Below, in pieces: positions 52,411 to 61,253 of a stretch of 64,000 bases of DNA (within the stretch, counting starts at the first letter, position 1; each line of letters opens with the position of its first letter). A program made the translations under genes and the position numbers. This DNA is from Hymenobacter sp. BT18 (GTDB lineage: Bacteria > Bacteroidota > Bacteroidia > Cytophagales > Hymenobacteraceae). The notes beneath the pieces are model-generated. The model had not been told where the DNA came from. It ran no database searches and worked only from the letters and a program-made list of their open reading frames with translations. The DNA lies in NCBI RefSeq assembly GCF_012273015.1, contig NZ_CP050954.1, positions 992,001 through 1,056,000 on the forward strand. Reading direction: 5' to 3'.

Positions 52411-52599
52411 CAGCAAACTCACCAGCAGCATTGACACTATAGGCGCGTAGAATCGAAACCCCGGCCGCTCCACCCGAATATCACCAGGCAGGTGGCCAAA
52501 CCAGCCCAGCAGCCGGCCCCCGCCCAACCACAGAAACGCACCCAAAAGCACGAGGGAAAGGCCGAGGAGGACGAGGATTTTACCGAGTTGGGGAGGCAT
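52369..52599 (-). CDS. DUF2905 small membrane protein
   Basis: 76 aa with two membrane helices (KILVLLGLSLVLLGAFLWLG and YAPIVSMLLVSLLLSALLWL) separated by the hairpin LLGWFGHLPGDIRVERPGFRF, the hallmark of DUF2905. Function unknown. It overlaps the end of the plus-strand reductase gene and starts 2 bp after the minus-strand gene upstream ends. Confidence 0.85.
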   Translation of the reverse strand: MPPQLGKILVLLGLSLVLLGAFLWLGGGRLLGWFGHLPGDIRVERPGFRFYAPIVSMLLVSLLLSALLWLWRRWGG

Positions 52600-52601
52600 A
52601 G

Positions 52602-53567
52602 CTATTTTTTTGTTCGGCGTTCTTTCTGCAGTCGGCTTATTTCTCGTGAGTGTAGCTGACCTAAGAAATTATATAAGGTGTACAATGAATGGGTGCCGGC
52701 CATCCCGTAATCCCATTGTATCTGCTTTTGATGAGTTGGATAGTAAAAAGTTAGTTCTACTTTCTGCCTATCGTATCCCCACAAATAATACTTCGACTTC
52801 AAGGCAGACACGCATAAGTAACTTAGCCGCCGTTGCAATGTATCTAGTTGCCCCGCGCTGAGTTGGTAACGAAACTCACGAATTGCCAGCGAATCACCAC
52901 TCACCCGCTGAGTGCCAGTCGCCCAACCCGAAGCTCTATCTATTTCTAAGTCATAACCGGCCAGCCCCTCACTTGGCGGGCCACCTCTCCGGTATTTATA
53001 CCCAATACGCAAAGGCAACTGTTTCTGGGGGCTAGGTGCGTAATCAACAAAAGCTCCGAGTTGGTACATGAGCGTATACTTCCAGTGCTGCCGCTTAACA
53101 CCGCGACGCTTCTGAGATGCCGATACCCATGAAGTTGCCTTGCCGTGAATGACTGGAATAGTACCTCGTTTAGCTGGTTTATATGCTTGGCACCATCTCC
53201 TTGAACCACGCATCTGTAAATCAATAACCTCTGGTTTATCGATTCCCCGGTTTAGCACAGCTAAGTACCCACTATCAACCCCATTTAGCAGTAAATCCAA
53301 CTTTTTGTCCCCATCCAAATCAGCTAAGACCCACGCAGCTGGAATAGCAGTACTGGTTCCCGCGCAATATTCTTGGAGGCCTTCCTGCGTAGTATCTAAC
53401 TTGACATTGCCTAAAGATGGCAATGCAAGGCTATTCATGAACCTCTCTACTTCTTTAGCTGAGTGCACTGCTTCAAGTTGCTGACCATAAGTAAGCGTAG
53501 TCTGCCCTGTGCTTACACTTGCGAAGCAGAGCCACATTCCTACCGTAAAAAGCAGTGGTGCACGCAT
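52602..53567 (-). CDS. Secreted hypothetical protein of lower G+C
   Basis: 321 aa beginning MRAPLLFTVGMWLCFASVST, a signal peptide. ADLDGDKKLDLLLNGVDSGYLAV resembles an FG-GAP/VCBS-type calcium loop; the rest (YQLGAFVDYAPSPQKQLPLR, HSLYTLYNFLGQLHSREI) is unrecognised. Codon use is visibly more A+T-rich than in neighbouring genes, which could mark a later acquisition or weak expression. Its ATG overlaps the topB stop by one base, suggesting coupling. Function unknown. Confidence 0.7.
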   Translation of the reverse strand: MRAPLLFTVGMWLCFASVSTGQTTLTYGQQLEAVHSAKEVERFMNSLALPSLGNVKLDTTQEGLQEYCAGTSTAIPAAWVLADLDGDKKLDLLLNGVDSGYLAVLNRGIDKPEVIDLQMRGSRRWCQAYKPAKRGTIPVIHGKATSWVSASQKRRGVKRQHWKYTLMYQLGAFVDYAPSPQKQLPLRIGYKYRRGGPPSEGLAGYDLEIDRASGWATGTQRVSGDSLAIREFRYQLSAGQLDTLQRRLSYLCVSALKSKYYLWGYDRQKVELTFYYPTHQKQIQWDYGMAGTHSLYTLYNFLGQLHSREISRLQKERRTKK

Positions 53568-56110
53568 CACCCCTGCCCGAAAATCGGCTCGATACGGCCT
53601 TCCGGCGTCACTTGCAGCACGGCTTCGTAGCGGTTGCCGGTTTTGCTGGACACGAACCCGCGGATGACGCCGGTTTTGCCTTTGCGCAGCAGCTGGTTCA
53701 TTTGGGCGTCGGAAAGGGTTTTGCCGCCCCACTCGAAGGGCACGCGGAACTGGCAGTCTTCGCGGAAGCGGGAGCAGCCCCAGGCACTTTTGCCGCGCAG
53801 CATCTGGCCCAGGCGGCACACCGGGCAGGGAATCTGGCCAGGGTCGGAGGGCGTGGTGGGCTTGCTTTCGGCGGCGCGCACCAGTTCCAGGATGCGCTGG
53901 GGCGTGAGGCGAATGGCAGCCCCGAACTTTTGCCCGGCGTCGTCCAGGAAGCCCTGCATTACCTGGGTGCGGCCTTTTTTGAGCAGGTCGCCCACTTGCT
54001 TGTCGGTGAGCTTTTTGCCCTCGAACTCCGGAGGCAGGCGAAACTGGCAGCCTTCCTTCCAGCGCGAGCAGCCCAGGGCCGTTTTGCCGCGCAGCACGTG
54101 GCCGCCTCCGCAAGCCGGGCACGGCCCCAGCGCCCCCGGAACGGCGGGCGTAGGCGCGGCTTTGGGCGCACTGGCCTTGGCGCCCACAGCGGCTTTCTGG
54201 CCGGTGAGGTCGGCCAGCTCGGGCTTGTGGATGCTGATGCCGCGGCCGGAGCCGTCTTGCTTTACTTCCTGCACCATTTCGCGCACCAGCCCCTTCAGCT
54301 CGTTCAGAAACTGCTCGGGCTCCAGCTGGCCGCCTTCAATCTGGCGCAGCTTCCGCTCCCACTGCCCCGTCAGCTCCGCCGATTTGAGCGTGGGGTTGCG
54401 GATCAGGCCAATCAGCTCCACGCCGGTGGCAGTGGGCACTACTTTCTTTTTGTCGCGGCGGATGTAGCCGCGCTTGAACAGGGTTTCGATGATGGCCGCC
54501 CGCGTAGAAGGGCGGCCGATGCCGTTTTCCTTCATGGCCTGGCGCAGCTCCTCGTCGTCTACGTTGCGGCCGGCGGTTTCCATGCCGCGTAGCAGCATGG
54601 CCTCGGAATACTCGCGCGGGGGCTGGGTCATCTTGGAGTCCAGGCGGGGCTTGTGAGGGCCACTTTCGCCTTTCTCGAAGCTGGGCAGCACGGTGTTTAC
54701 CACGTCATCGTCGCCCTCGCCAGCGGCTTTGGGAGCGGAGGGCGCCTGCTGCTTTTCCGGGTCGCCGTAGACGATGCGCCAGCCGGGGTTGAGGATCTGG
54801 CGGCCCCGCACCCGGAAGGTGCGGCCAGCCGCGTCGGCGGTTACTGTCGTGTTAGAGACTTCGCAGTCGGGGTAGAAAGCGGCCAGGAAGCGGCGCACGA
54901 TGATGTCGTATACGCTTTGCTCGTGGTGGCCCAAGCCACCCGCGCTGGCCCCGGTAGGAATGATGGCGTGGTGGTCGGTGACTTTGTTGTTGTTGAAGAC
55001 CTTGGGACTCTTCTTGATTTTGGCGGCCAGCAGCGGGGCGGTGAGGCCCGCGTAGGCCCCCAGCCCACGCATGATGCCGGCAATTTTGGGGTACTGGTCG
55101 TCGGGCAGGAAGGTGGTATCCACGCGGGGGTAGCTCACCACTTTCTTTTCGTAGAGGCCTTGCACGGTTTTAAGCGTGTCCTCGGCCGAGAGGCCCAGCT
55201 GGTTGTTGCACTGCACCTGCAGGGAGGTCAGGTCAAACAGGGCAGGCGGGCTTTCCAGGGCCTTCTTGATTTCGACGTTGGTTACCATCAGGGGCACGTC
55301 CTTCACGGCGGCCATGGCGGCATCGGCTTCTTCCTGGGTTACAAAGTAGCCGCGGGCTTTCAGGCGGGCCTTTTCGTCGGGCTCATCATCGTCCTTGCCT
55401 TTCTTTACGGGCGCTACGTGGCTGAACATCGTGCCCCGGTACTCGGTGCGCAGCACCCAGTAAGGCTCGGGCCGGAAGTTCTGGATTTCGTGGTAGCGGT
55501 CCACCAGCAAGGCCAGCGTGGGCGTTTGCACCCGCCCGATGCTGAGCACCTGCCGCTGCCCGGGCGCGTACTTGAGCGTGAACAGGCGCGTGGCGTTCAG
55601 GCCCAGCAGCCAGTCGCCCACGGCGCGGCTTTTGCCGGCCTGGTAGAGCTTCTCAAACTCGGCCCCGTCGCGCAGGTTGGCAAAGCCCTGGCGGATGGCC
55701 TCCTCGGTGAGCGACGATATCCAGAGGCGCTTGATGGGCTTGCGGTACTTGGCCTCCAGCAGTACCCAGCGCTGGATGACCTCCCCTTCCTGCCCGGCGT
55801 CGCCGCAGTTGATGACTTCCTCGGCCGAGGCCAGCAGGTTCTTGATGACGTTGAACTGGCGCACCACCCCGTCGTCGCGGCGCATAAGCTTAATGCCGAA
55901 GTTCTCGGGCAGCATGGGCAGGTCGTGGATGCTCCAACGCTTCCACTCGGGGCGGTAGTCTTCGGGCTCGCGCAGCTGGCAGAAGTGCCCAAACGTCCAG
56001 GTAACCTGGTAACCGTTGCCCTCGAAGTAGCCATCCATTTTGCGGCTGGCGCCCAGCACGTGGGCAATTTCGCGGGCTACGCTGGGCTTTTCGGCAATGC
56101 AGACTTTCAA
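53567..56110 (-). CDS. topB: DNA topoisomerase III
   Basis: 847-aa type IA topoisomerase that unlinks single-stranded and replicating DNA. The Toprim domain opens KVCIAEKPSVAREIAHVLGA and includes NCGDAGQEGEVIQRW; the active-site tyrosine is in KKVVSYPRVDTTFLPDDQYP; the gate motif is ENGIGRPSTRAAIIETLFKR. Two C-terminal zinc-finger-like repeats follow: PCPACGGGHVLRGKTALGCS and PCPVCRLGQMLRGKSAWGCS. No ATG fits the expected N-terminus, so a TTG start at 56110 (LKVCIAEK) is proposed; the frame is open to 56215. Confidence 0.9.
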   Translation of the reverse strand: MKVCIAEKPSVAREIAHVLGASRKMDGYFEGNGYQVTWTFGHFCQLREPEDYRPEWKRWSIHDLPMLPENFGIKLMRRDDGVVRQFNVIKNLLASAEEVINCGDAGQEGEVIQRWVLLEAKYRKPIKRLWISSLTEEAIRQGFANLRDGAEFEKLYQAGKSRAVGDWLLGLNATRLFTLKYAPGQRQVLSIGRVQTPTLALLVDRYHEIQNFRPEPYWVLRTEYRGTMFSHVAPVKKGKDDDEPDEKARLKARGYFVTQEEADAAMAAVKDVPLMVTNVEIKKALESPPALFDLTSLQVQCNNQLGLSAEDTLKTVQGLYEKKVVSYPRVDTTFLPDDQYPKIAGIMRGLGAYAGLTAPLLAAKIKKSPKVFNNNKVTDHHAIIPTGASAGGLGHHEQSVYDIIVRRFLAAFYPDCEVSNTTVTADAAGRTFRVRGRQILNPGWRIVYGDPEKQQAPSAPKAAGEGDDDVVNTVLPSFEKGESGPHKPRLDSKMTQPPREYSEAMLLRGMETAGRNVDDEELRQAMKENGIGRPSTRAAIIETLFKRGYIRRDKKKVVPTATGVELIGLIRNPTLKSAELTGQWERKLRQIEGGQLEPEQFLNELKGLVREMVQEVKQDGSGRGISIHKPELADLTGQKAAVGAKASAPKAAPTPAVPGALGPCPACGGGHVLRGKTALGCSRWKEGCQFRLPPEFEGKKLTDKQVGDLLKKGRTQVMQGFLDDAGQKFGAAIRLTPQRILELVRAAESKPTTPSDPGQIPCPVCRLGQMLRGKSAWGCSRFREDCQFRVPFEWGGKTLSDAQMNQLLRKGKTGVIRGFVSSKTGNRYEAVLQVTPEGRIEPIFGQG

Positions 56111-56268
56111 CTCTCGGGGTTCTCTCTCGTGGATGATAGCACCGGCACCAGGCCGGCAGGGAATCAACAAAGATACGCCGCGAAAAGGTCGTTTGGACTG
56201 CCCCAACGTCACCAAGCTACACCGATGTATTGCTAAACAAAACGTCTAGCTTAGTGGCCCCTACTTGT

Positions 56269-57156
56269 ATGACTATGTCGTTTCGCTGGCTATTCGCTGT
56301 TTTGCTTATTGGTACCGCTTGCAGCCAGGATGGTGCCCGGACCCCAGAAAATTCGACTGCCGCCCCAAGCTCCTCCGATACACTGGCGACAACGCCCTCG
56401 GCAGCACCACCAGCGCCAGTAGCCGCCGAGGCTGATGAGAAAACCGTCAAAAAGCCGTACGACCTCACGCAGCCTATCGATTCGGCGGGACTGCGTGCCT
56501 GCCAGCTTTTGCCCGCCGATGAAAGCCGGCAGGATTCTTCCCTCCAGATCTATCTGGCAAACCTCAACCGCATTGTTGAGGCGCGGGATGCGCAGGGGCT
56601 ACTGGCCTTAGTCGACACCAATACCGTTTCGAGCTACGGAGGGGGCGAATACGGGTCCCGCGATTTTGCTCGTACCTGGGAGCTGCACCGGGGCACGGCT
56701 TCGCCCATCTGGCCCAAGCTTCGGCGGATTCTGGCGCTAGGCGGTGTATTCACGCAGGGCGACGAAGGTCGCGAGTTCCGCCTGCCTTACGCCCAAGCCA
56801 CTGAGCGCATCAGTTGCGCAAATGGCGCTGACTGGTATACCGCGGCCGTATGCCTGAAGCCCGCCACGGAAGTACACGTGCAAGCCTCGGCCGCATCAGC
56901 AGTGCGGGCGCATTTACCCTACAGCGTGGTGAACGTGGATGAGGAACAGGATGCGGGTAGAAACTGGGCAGAGCTGTATTGTCCGAACAAGCCTAATTCC
57001 AGCTGCGCGAGTTGGGTGCGCGTCTCCGATATGCGCAACCGCCCGCTCGGCTACGTCCGCACAGCCGACCTCTGCTTCACCGTCGATTACAAGCTGAGCC
57101 TGGTGCTTAAGTCGCCCGGCCACTGGCGCATTGCAGCCTACGCCCCCTTCGACTAA
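56269..57156 (+). CDS. Lipoprotein with SH3-like C-terminal region
   Basis: 295 aa starting MTMSFRWLFAVLLIGTACSQ, a lipoprotein signal with Cys after GTA (ATG 56275 also possible). A Ser/Pro/Ala linker leads to a domain with DTNTVSSYGGGEYGSRDFARTW, then from about residue 190 an SH3-like part: PATEVHVQASAASAVRAHLP, WVRVSDMRNRPLGYVRTADL. Such proteins may bind peptidoglycan or other envelope polymers. No enzyme motif is visible. The palindrome array starts 27 bp after the stop codon. Confidence 0.72.
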   Translation: MTMSFRWLFAVLLIGTACSQDGARTPENSTAAPSSSDTLATTPSAAPPAPVAAEADEKTVKKPYDLTQPIDSAGLRACQLLPADESRQDSSLQIYLANLNRIVEARDAQGLLALVDTNTVSSYGGGEYGSRDFARTWELHRGTASPIWPKLRRILALGGVFTQGDEGREFRLPYAQATERISCANGADWYTAAVCLKPATEVHVQASAASAVRAHLPYSVVNVDEEQDAGRNWAELYCPNKPNSSCASWVRVSDMRNRPLGYVRTADLCFTVDYKLSLVLKSPGHWRIAAYAPFD

Positions 57157-57182
57157 AGCCATTAGGTAAGTTATTTCGGCCT

Positions 57183-57361
57183 GTACGCGCGTACCATTGG
57201 CATTTCGGCAGCCAGGAGGGCTTGGTACGCGCGTACTATGACCGTCCAGGCCCCAAAATGCCATAGTACGCGCGTACCAAGCCTATTTCAGGACCAAGAT
57301 GCCCGCTGTACGCGCGTACCATGCCCGTTTCAGCAGCAAAATGCTAATGGTACGCGCGTAC
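57183..57361. repeat. Five GTACGCGCGTAC palindromes at 41-42 bp spacing
   Basis: The perfect 12-bp palindrome GTACGCGCGTAC occurs at 57183, 57225, 57266, 57308 and 57350. The 29-30-bp spacers are diverged versions of one sequence (shared pieces TTTCAG, AAAATGC, CAAGCC); the first is inverted relative to the other three. It is therefore a 42-bp tandem repeat whose palindromic core allows inversion. It sits between convergent gene ends. Function unknown. Confidence 0.9.
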
Positions 57362-57394
57362 CACGGCCTCTTTGCTACAGAGTGGCTTTCCCCG

Positions 57395-58099
57395 CTACTG
57401 AGGTGGTAGCAACTCCTTCGGCGACTTGCCTCCCGACTTTGAAATCAACGCCCGGCTTAAATCGAAAAAGGCGGCGGCGCGCCTGGGGTTTTCATAGTAG
57501 GTGAGCAGCAGCAGGGCGTAGGCGCGGAACAGCTGGCGGCAGGTGGCCTCGCGACCGTCGTGGAGGTCAGTGCGGCCGGTCTTGGTGTCCTTCTGGGCAC
57601 CATCGGCGCGCTGGAGGGCGCCTTTGAGGGCCTTGTGCAGGGCGGCGCCCTCCTCGCGCAAGGCTACCGGAAACACGGCGGCGCGGGCCGCCAGGGCATT
57701 CAGAAACGCGGTAAAGGCCTCGAGCACGGTGGCCTGGCTGCTGCCGGTGAGGCCGCTGCGGCCCCGGGGGAAAATGGCTTCCAGGTCGGCCGATCCTTCG
57801 TCGTAGGCGGGGTTCACGTACTTACGCTCCACGCGCTTCACGTAGCCCTTGAAATCGGTAAGGGCCTGAGCCACCGTTAGGGTGGCTTCCTTGCCAGCCC
57901 CGGAAAGCTGCCCGCTGTGGGCGGCTTGGTAAGCGGTGAGGGCGGCCTCAAGGGCCGTAATAAGGTCTTTGAAGGTGGTGGCGGCCTCGGGGGCTTTGCG
58001 CAGGGCGGCCAGCGTGAAGGCCGCCATGTCGCCAAACTCGGCGCGGTTCAGCCGCAGGTTGAGAAAGAAATTATCGAATCGGGATTGGTATTTGGCCAT
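57395..58099 (-). CDS. Hypothetical helical protein, 234 aa
   Basis: The start is placed at MAKYQSRFDNFFLNLRLNRA, since the longer frame begins with unlikely sequence. The protein is rich in Ala, Leu and Lys, mostly alpha-helical, with no signal peptide or membrane helix (TLAALRKAPEAATTFKDLIT, FLNALAARAAVFPVALREEG). No family or active-site motif recognised. It is convergent with the preceding lipoprotein gene, the palindrome array lying between them. Confidence 0.65.
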   Translation of the reverse strand: MAKYQSRFDNFFLNLRLNRAEFGDMAAFTLAALRKAPEAATTFKDLITALEAALTAYQAAHSGQLSGAGKEATLTVAQALTDFKGYVKRVERKYVNPAYDEGSADLEAIFPRGRSGLTGSSQATVLEAFTAFLNALAARAAVFPVALREEGAALHKALKGALQRADGAQKDTKTGRTDLHDGREATCRQLFRAYALLLLTYYENPRRAAAFFDLSRALISKSGGKSPKELLPPQ

Positions 58100-58432
58100 C
58101 GGGCAGGCATAAAGGAGTGAATAAATAACCGGGGTCCGGGCGTTGGAGCCGGGAAAGAAATATAGCCGTATTCTCATAATAAAATACTACCCGCCCGGCT
58201 CCCCGACTATGTGCACGCAGCCATAGTTCTGAACCTGGGGGTGTAGGGGGTGGCTTTTCTCGTTGCGGGCGCCCGTAGTAGTGACTCTTTCCAAGGTGGC
58301 GCGAAGCATATGGCATTGAGCGTAGCCTGGGAGGTGGTGGCCCGGCAGGCGCAGCCGGGTGGGCTTCTGCTGGCTAGCACCACCCCGCTGATTGCTTTAC
58401 CAAGGCGCCCAAATAACGTGCGAACAGAACAC
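58100..58432. other. Intergenic region with no recognised gene
   Basis: Lies between the hypothetical helical protein and the DUF1573 terminator. Short open frames here have no family resemblance or convincing start; no promoter or repeat was recognised. Confidence 0.5.
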
Positions 58433-58468
58433 AAAAAAGGCGCCCCGTATCCACGAGGCGCCTTCTTT
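58433..58468 (-). terminator. Intrinsic terminator after the DUF1573 gene
   Basis: AAGGCGCC and GGCGCCTT arms around a 12-nt loop; on the minus strand a run of six T follows. Confidence 0.85.
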
Positions 58469-58487
58469 ATTGGAGGTCAAAACCGAC

Positions 58488-59021
58488 CTACGAGTTCTTC
58501 TTGTGCTTGGCCTTGATTTTGGCGTCGCCCATTTTGGTTTTCTGCTTCACGTCGGCGTCAGCGGGGGCGGTTACCTCGGTTTTGGCGGGGTTGGCCGCGG
58601 CGGCCGTGGTGGCGCCTCCTTCCCGGATTTCGCCTACCAAGGATATCATCACCTGGCCCGAGGCCGAGTTGGAGTCGATGGTCAGGACTTTGTTCTGCAT
58701 GCCCATTTTGCCGGCCGAGTTGAATTTGGCGGTGATGGTGCCGGTTTTGCCGGGCATCACGGGCTCCCGCGTCCACTCGGGGGTGGTGCAGCCGCAACTG
58801 GCCTGGATGTTGGAAATAACCAGGGGCGCCGTGCCGGTGTTTTTGAACGTAAACGTGTGGTCGACCACGTCGCCGGGCTTAATCACGCCGAAGTCATACT
58901 TCATTTCGGCAAACTGGATTTGCGGACCAGCGGCCTGCGTGGTAGCAGCCGGCGTAGTTTGCGCCTGCGCGGCGGCACCGCCCAGCATCAGCGACAGGGC
59001 CAGAACAAGGACTTTTTTCAT
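58488..59021 (-). CDS. DUF1573 secreted protein
   Basis: 177 aa starting MKKVLVLALSLMLGGAAAQA, a signal peptide. The DUF1573 (immunoglobulin-like) domain is clear: IQFAEMKYDFGVIKPGDVVD, HTFTFKNTGTAPLVISNIQA, SCGCTTPEWTREPVMPGKTG. Length and the Cys-x-Cys pair (SCGCTTP) are typical. The tail is rich in Ala and Lys (AKHKKNS). It is probably a periplasmic protein whose role is unknown. A good -7 box (TACTTTTG) lies 31 bp upstream. Confidence 0.88.
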   Translation of the reverse strand: MKKVLVLALSLMLGGAAAQAQTTPAATTQAAGPQIQFAEMKYDFGVIKPGDVVDHTFTFKNTGTAPLVISNIQASCGCTTPEWTREPVMPGKTGTITAKFNSAGKMGMQNKVLTIDSNSASGQVMISLVGEIREGGATTAAAANPAKTEVTAPADADVKQKTKMGDAKIKAKHKKNS

Positions 59022-59051
59022 GACTGGGAAGTTGAAAAGGTAGGTGATAGT

Positions 59052-59059
59052 CAAAAGTA
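59052..59059 (-). promoter_or_regulatory. Putative -7 element of the DUF1573 gene
   Basis: TACTTTTG on the minus strand is a perfect match to TAnnTTTG, 31 bp before the DUF1573 start codon. No clear -33 TTG at the usual distance. Confidence 0.4.
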
Positions 59060-59087
59060 AGCGTTTACGTTTTAGCTGCTGGCTTAT

Positions 59088-59208
59088 AGCTGTTAGCTGA
59101 CAGCTTTTTTGTGGAGCAAACCACTTAGCTCAGCCGGAAGTTCGGCCAGAGCCGCAGCCAATCAATAATAAGGCCATTCAGTAGGTCGAGCTAACAGCTA
59201 ACAGCTTT
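59088..59208. repeat. AGCTGTTAGCT inverted repeat pair
   Basis: AGCTGTTAGCTGACAGC followed by T6 on the left and AGCTAACAGCTAACAGCT followed by T5 on the right are inverted relatives that enclose about 80 bp. The left unit folds as GCTGT-TAGCTG-ACAGC. It fills the space between the DUF1573 promoter and the helicase stop. Confidence 0.65.
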
Positions 59209-60621
59209 TTACTCCGCCAGCAGCTTCTGGTTGAAGTTCAGCAGGAACAGCCGCTCGGCGGCCCGCGTGATGGCCGTGTAAAGCCAGCGCGCAAACTCGG
59301 AGTTCACCATCTCATCCTTCAGGAAGCCATGGTCGACGAAGACGGCCTGCCACTGCCCGCCCTGGGCCTTGTGGCAGGTGAGGGCGTAGGCAAACTTCAC
59401 CTGCAGGGCATTCAGGAACGGGTCTTTGCGCAACGCGGCCGAGCGGTCTTTCTTCAGGGCAATATCGGCGTAATCCTCGCTCACGGCGTCGTAGAGGGCC
59501 TTGCTGCGGTCGGCGGGCAGGGCGGGGCTTTCGGTGTACAGGGTGTCGAGCAGGAGCTTTACTTCCAGGTCGGGCTCGTCGGGGTAGTCGACGAGGCGGA
59601 CACGGGCATCGGCAAAGCGGAAGCCGAACTCCTCGGTGCGCCGGATGATCTTGACGACCTGCACAAAGTCGCCGTTGGCCAGAAACCCGATTTCCGAGTC
59701 CTTGGGCAGCCAGAAGTAGTTGTTGCGCACCACCATCAGGTAGTCGCCCGACTCGATTTCGTCCTCGGCATCGAAGAGAATGCGCCGGATAAACTGGTTG
59801 TACTGGTTGGCGTTCTTGTTGGAGCGGCAGATGATGGTGGTATTCTCGTGCCCGAAGTTCTTGTAGGCCCAGCGCAGCCCGTCTTCCAGCTTGTCGCCGC
59901 CCATGGAAAAGATATCAGGGTAGCCTTTGGTGAAGAAGGTGATTTTGGGCTGCTCCTCACGTAGCTCCTCGCGTAGCACCGTGGCATTCATCAGAATCCC
60001 CGAGGACTCGGCCTGACGCATCACCTGGCGCAGCTCCACCGACTGCACGTGGGCCCGGAAGCGGTGGGCCAGCAGTTCGGGGTCGAGGGCGGGGCTGAGC
60101 AGCTGGCCCACGGGCGGCAGCTGGGCCGTGTCGCCGATGAGCAGCAGGCGGTTTGTCGGCTTCTCGAACACGTAGCCCATCAAATCATCCAACAGGCCGT
60201 TTTCGCCGAAGGCCTTTTCGTCAGAAATCATGGAGGCCTCATCCACGATGTAGAGCATGTCGGCGGTGCGGTTTACCTGCCGCTGAAACGACAGCCGCTC
60301 GGAGGGCGTGCCGCTGGTTTGCCGGTAGATTTTCTTGTGGATGGTGCTGGCCGGCACGCCCGAGTAAGTGCTCATTACTTTGGCAGCGCGGCCGGTGGGC
60401 GCCATGAGGGTGTACTTGCGCTGGCGGTGGTGCAGCCACTGCACTAAGGCGCTGACCACAGTGGTTTTGCCCGTACCCGCGTAGCCGCGCAGCACAAAGG
60501 CCTTGCGCCCCGGCAGCTCGTCGCGCAGAAAGGCATCGAGCTGTTGAAACAGCTGGGCCTGGTCGGGCGTGGGCTCGTAGGGGAAAAAGTCGCGGACGGA
60601 AGGAAGGCGGAGTGAGAGCAT
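59209..60621 (-). CDS. RecD-like ATP-dependent DNA helicase
   Basis: 470-aa superfamily 1B helicase of the RecD2/Dda type without the N-terminal extension of RecD2. Walker A is GYAGTGKTT (residues 46-54), motif II is YIVDEASMISD, motif III is LLLIGDTAQLPPVG, followed by SVELRQVMRQAESSG and the C-terminal FAYALTCHKAQGGQWQAVFV and LYTAITRAAERLFLL. The start at MLSLRLPSVRDFF is suitable. It probably unwinds DNA 5' to 3' in repair or recombination. It stands alone, with no RecB or RecC partner. Confidence 0.9.
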   Translation of the reverse strand: MLSLRLPSVRDFFPYEPTPDQAQLFQQLDAFLRDELPGRKAFVLRGYAGTGKTTVVSALVQWLHHRQRKYTLMAPTGRAAKVMSTYSGVPASTIHKKIYRQTSGTPSERLSFQRQVNRTADMLYIVDEASMISDEKAFGENGLLDDLMGYVFEKPTNRLLLIGDTAQLPPVGQLLSPALDPELLAHRFRAHVQSVELRQVMRQAESSGILMNATVLREELREEQPKITFFTKGYPDIFSMGGDKLEDGLRWAYKNFGHENTTIICRSNKNANQYNQFIRRILFDAEDEIESGDYLMVVRNNYFWLPKDSEIGFLANGDFVQVVKIIRRTEEFGFRFADARVRLVDYPDEPDLEVKLLLDTLYTESPALPADRSKALYDAVSEDYADIALKKDRSAALRKDPFLNALQVKFAYALTCHKAQGGQWQAVFVDHGFLKDEMVNSEFARWLYTAITRAAERLFLLNFNQKLLAE

Positions 60622-60733
60622 AAGGAGGATTCCAGTAACAAAGCTAAGCCCGTTTCAGGTCCCTAGCTTGCCTGATGTTGTGGCGGCAGCGGCACTGCTT
60701 CCAGCGTCGGTCGGTAGTTGCTTCCGGTGAAAC

Positions 60734-61186
60734 CTACCCTTGTGTTTCCACCACGGCCATGGTAGCCGAGGCTTTGGCAATCAGCTTCTCATCGGCCCAC
60801 ACTTCGGCCTCGCAGAAGTACAGGCGGCGACCAGGCTTGAGGACCCACCCCACGGCGCGGAGCTTTTCACCCACGCCGGGGCGCATGTAAGTGGTTTTCA
60901 ACTCGGCCGTTACCAGACTCTGGTTTTCCGGAGCCAGGGTAACGGCGGCAAAGCCTGCTACCAGATCGGCCAGCGTAGCCACTAGGCCCCCGTGCGCAAA
61001 GCCGCCGTGCTGCTGGTGGTGCTGCTCCATCACTACCTCTGCCTCCACCCGGCCTAGCTCAATGCGCGTGAGGTTGGCGCCGATGTGGTGCATGAAATGC
61101 TGGCGCTTCAGCCGACGACGGATGCGGGTTTCCAGCGCGTCGGCCGTGGTTGCCTGGGAAGGTTCGGGAGGTGTCATGGAGGGCAA
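60734..61186 (-). CDS. PaaI-type hotdog thioesterase
   Basis: 150 aa of the hotdog fold, hydrolysing acyl- or aryl-CoA thioesters. The HGG motif is visible in QQHGGFAHGGLVATLADLVAG, with VTAELKTTYMRPGVGEKLRA and KPGRRLYFCEAEVWADEKLI as the central strands. The start may be 61186 or 61177 (three codons apart). Substrate not identifiable. It is divergent from the DUF4126 gene. Confidence 0.85.
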   Translation of the reverse strand: MPSMTPPEPSQATTADALETRIRRRLKRQHFMHHIGANLTRIELGRVEAEVVMEQHHQQHGGFAHGGLVATLADLVAGFAAVTLAPENQSLVTAELKTTYMRPGVGEKLRAVGWVLKPGRRLYFCEAEVWADEKLIAKASATMAVVETQG

Positions 61187-61253
61187 AGGTACCGCCCAAA
61201 TAGTCCTGAACCGCAGAGTTGCGTACCTTAAACCCGACTACCGCCCTACTGCT

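Noticed and set aside
57183..57361. CRISPR-like regular array
   Set aside because: The repeat is only 12 bp and fully palindromic, the spacers are diverged copies of each other, and no cas gene is near.
57238..57504. Open frame through the palindrome array with repeated TRVP
   Set aside because: It results from the 42-bp repeat length being a multiple of three; no start context or family resemblance.
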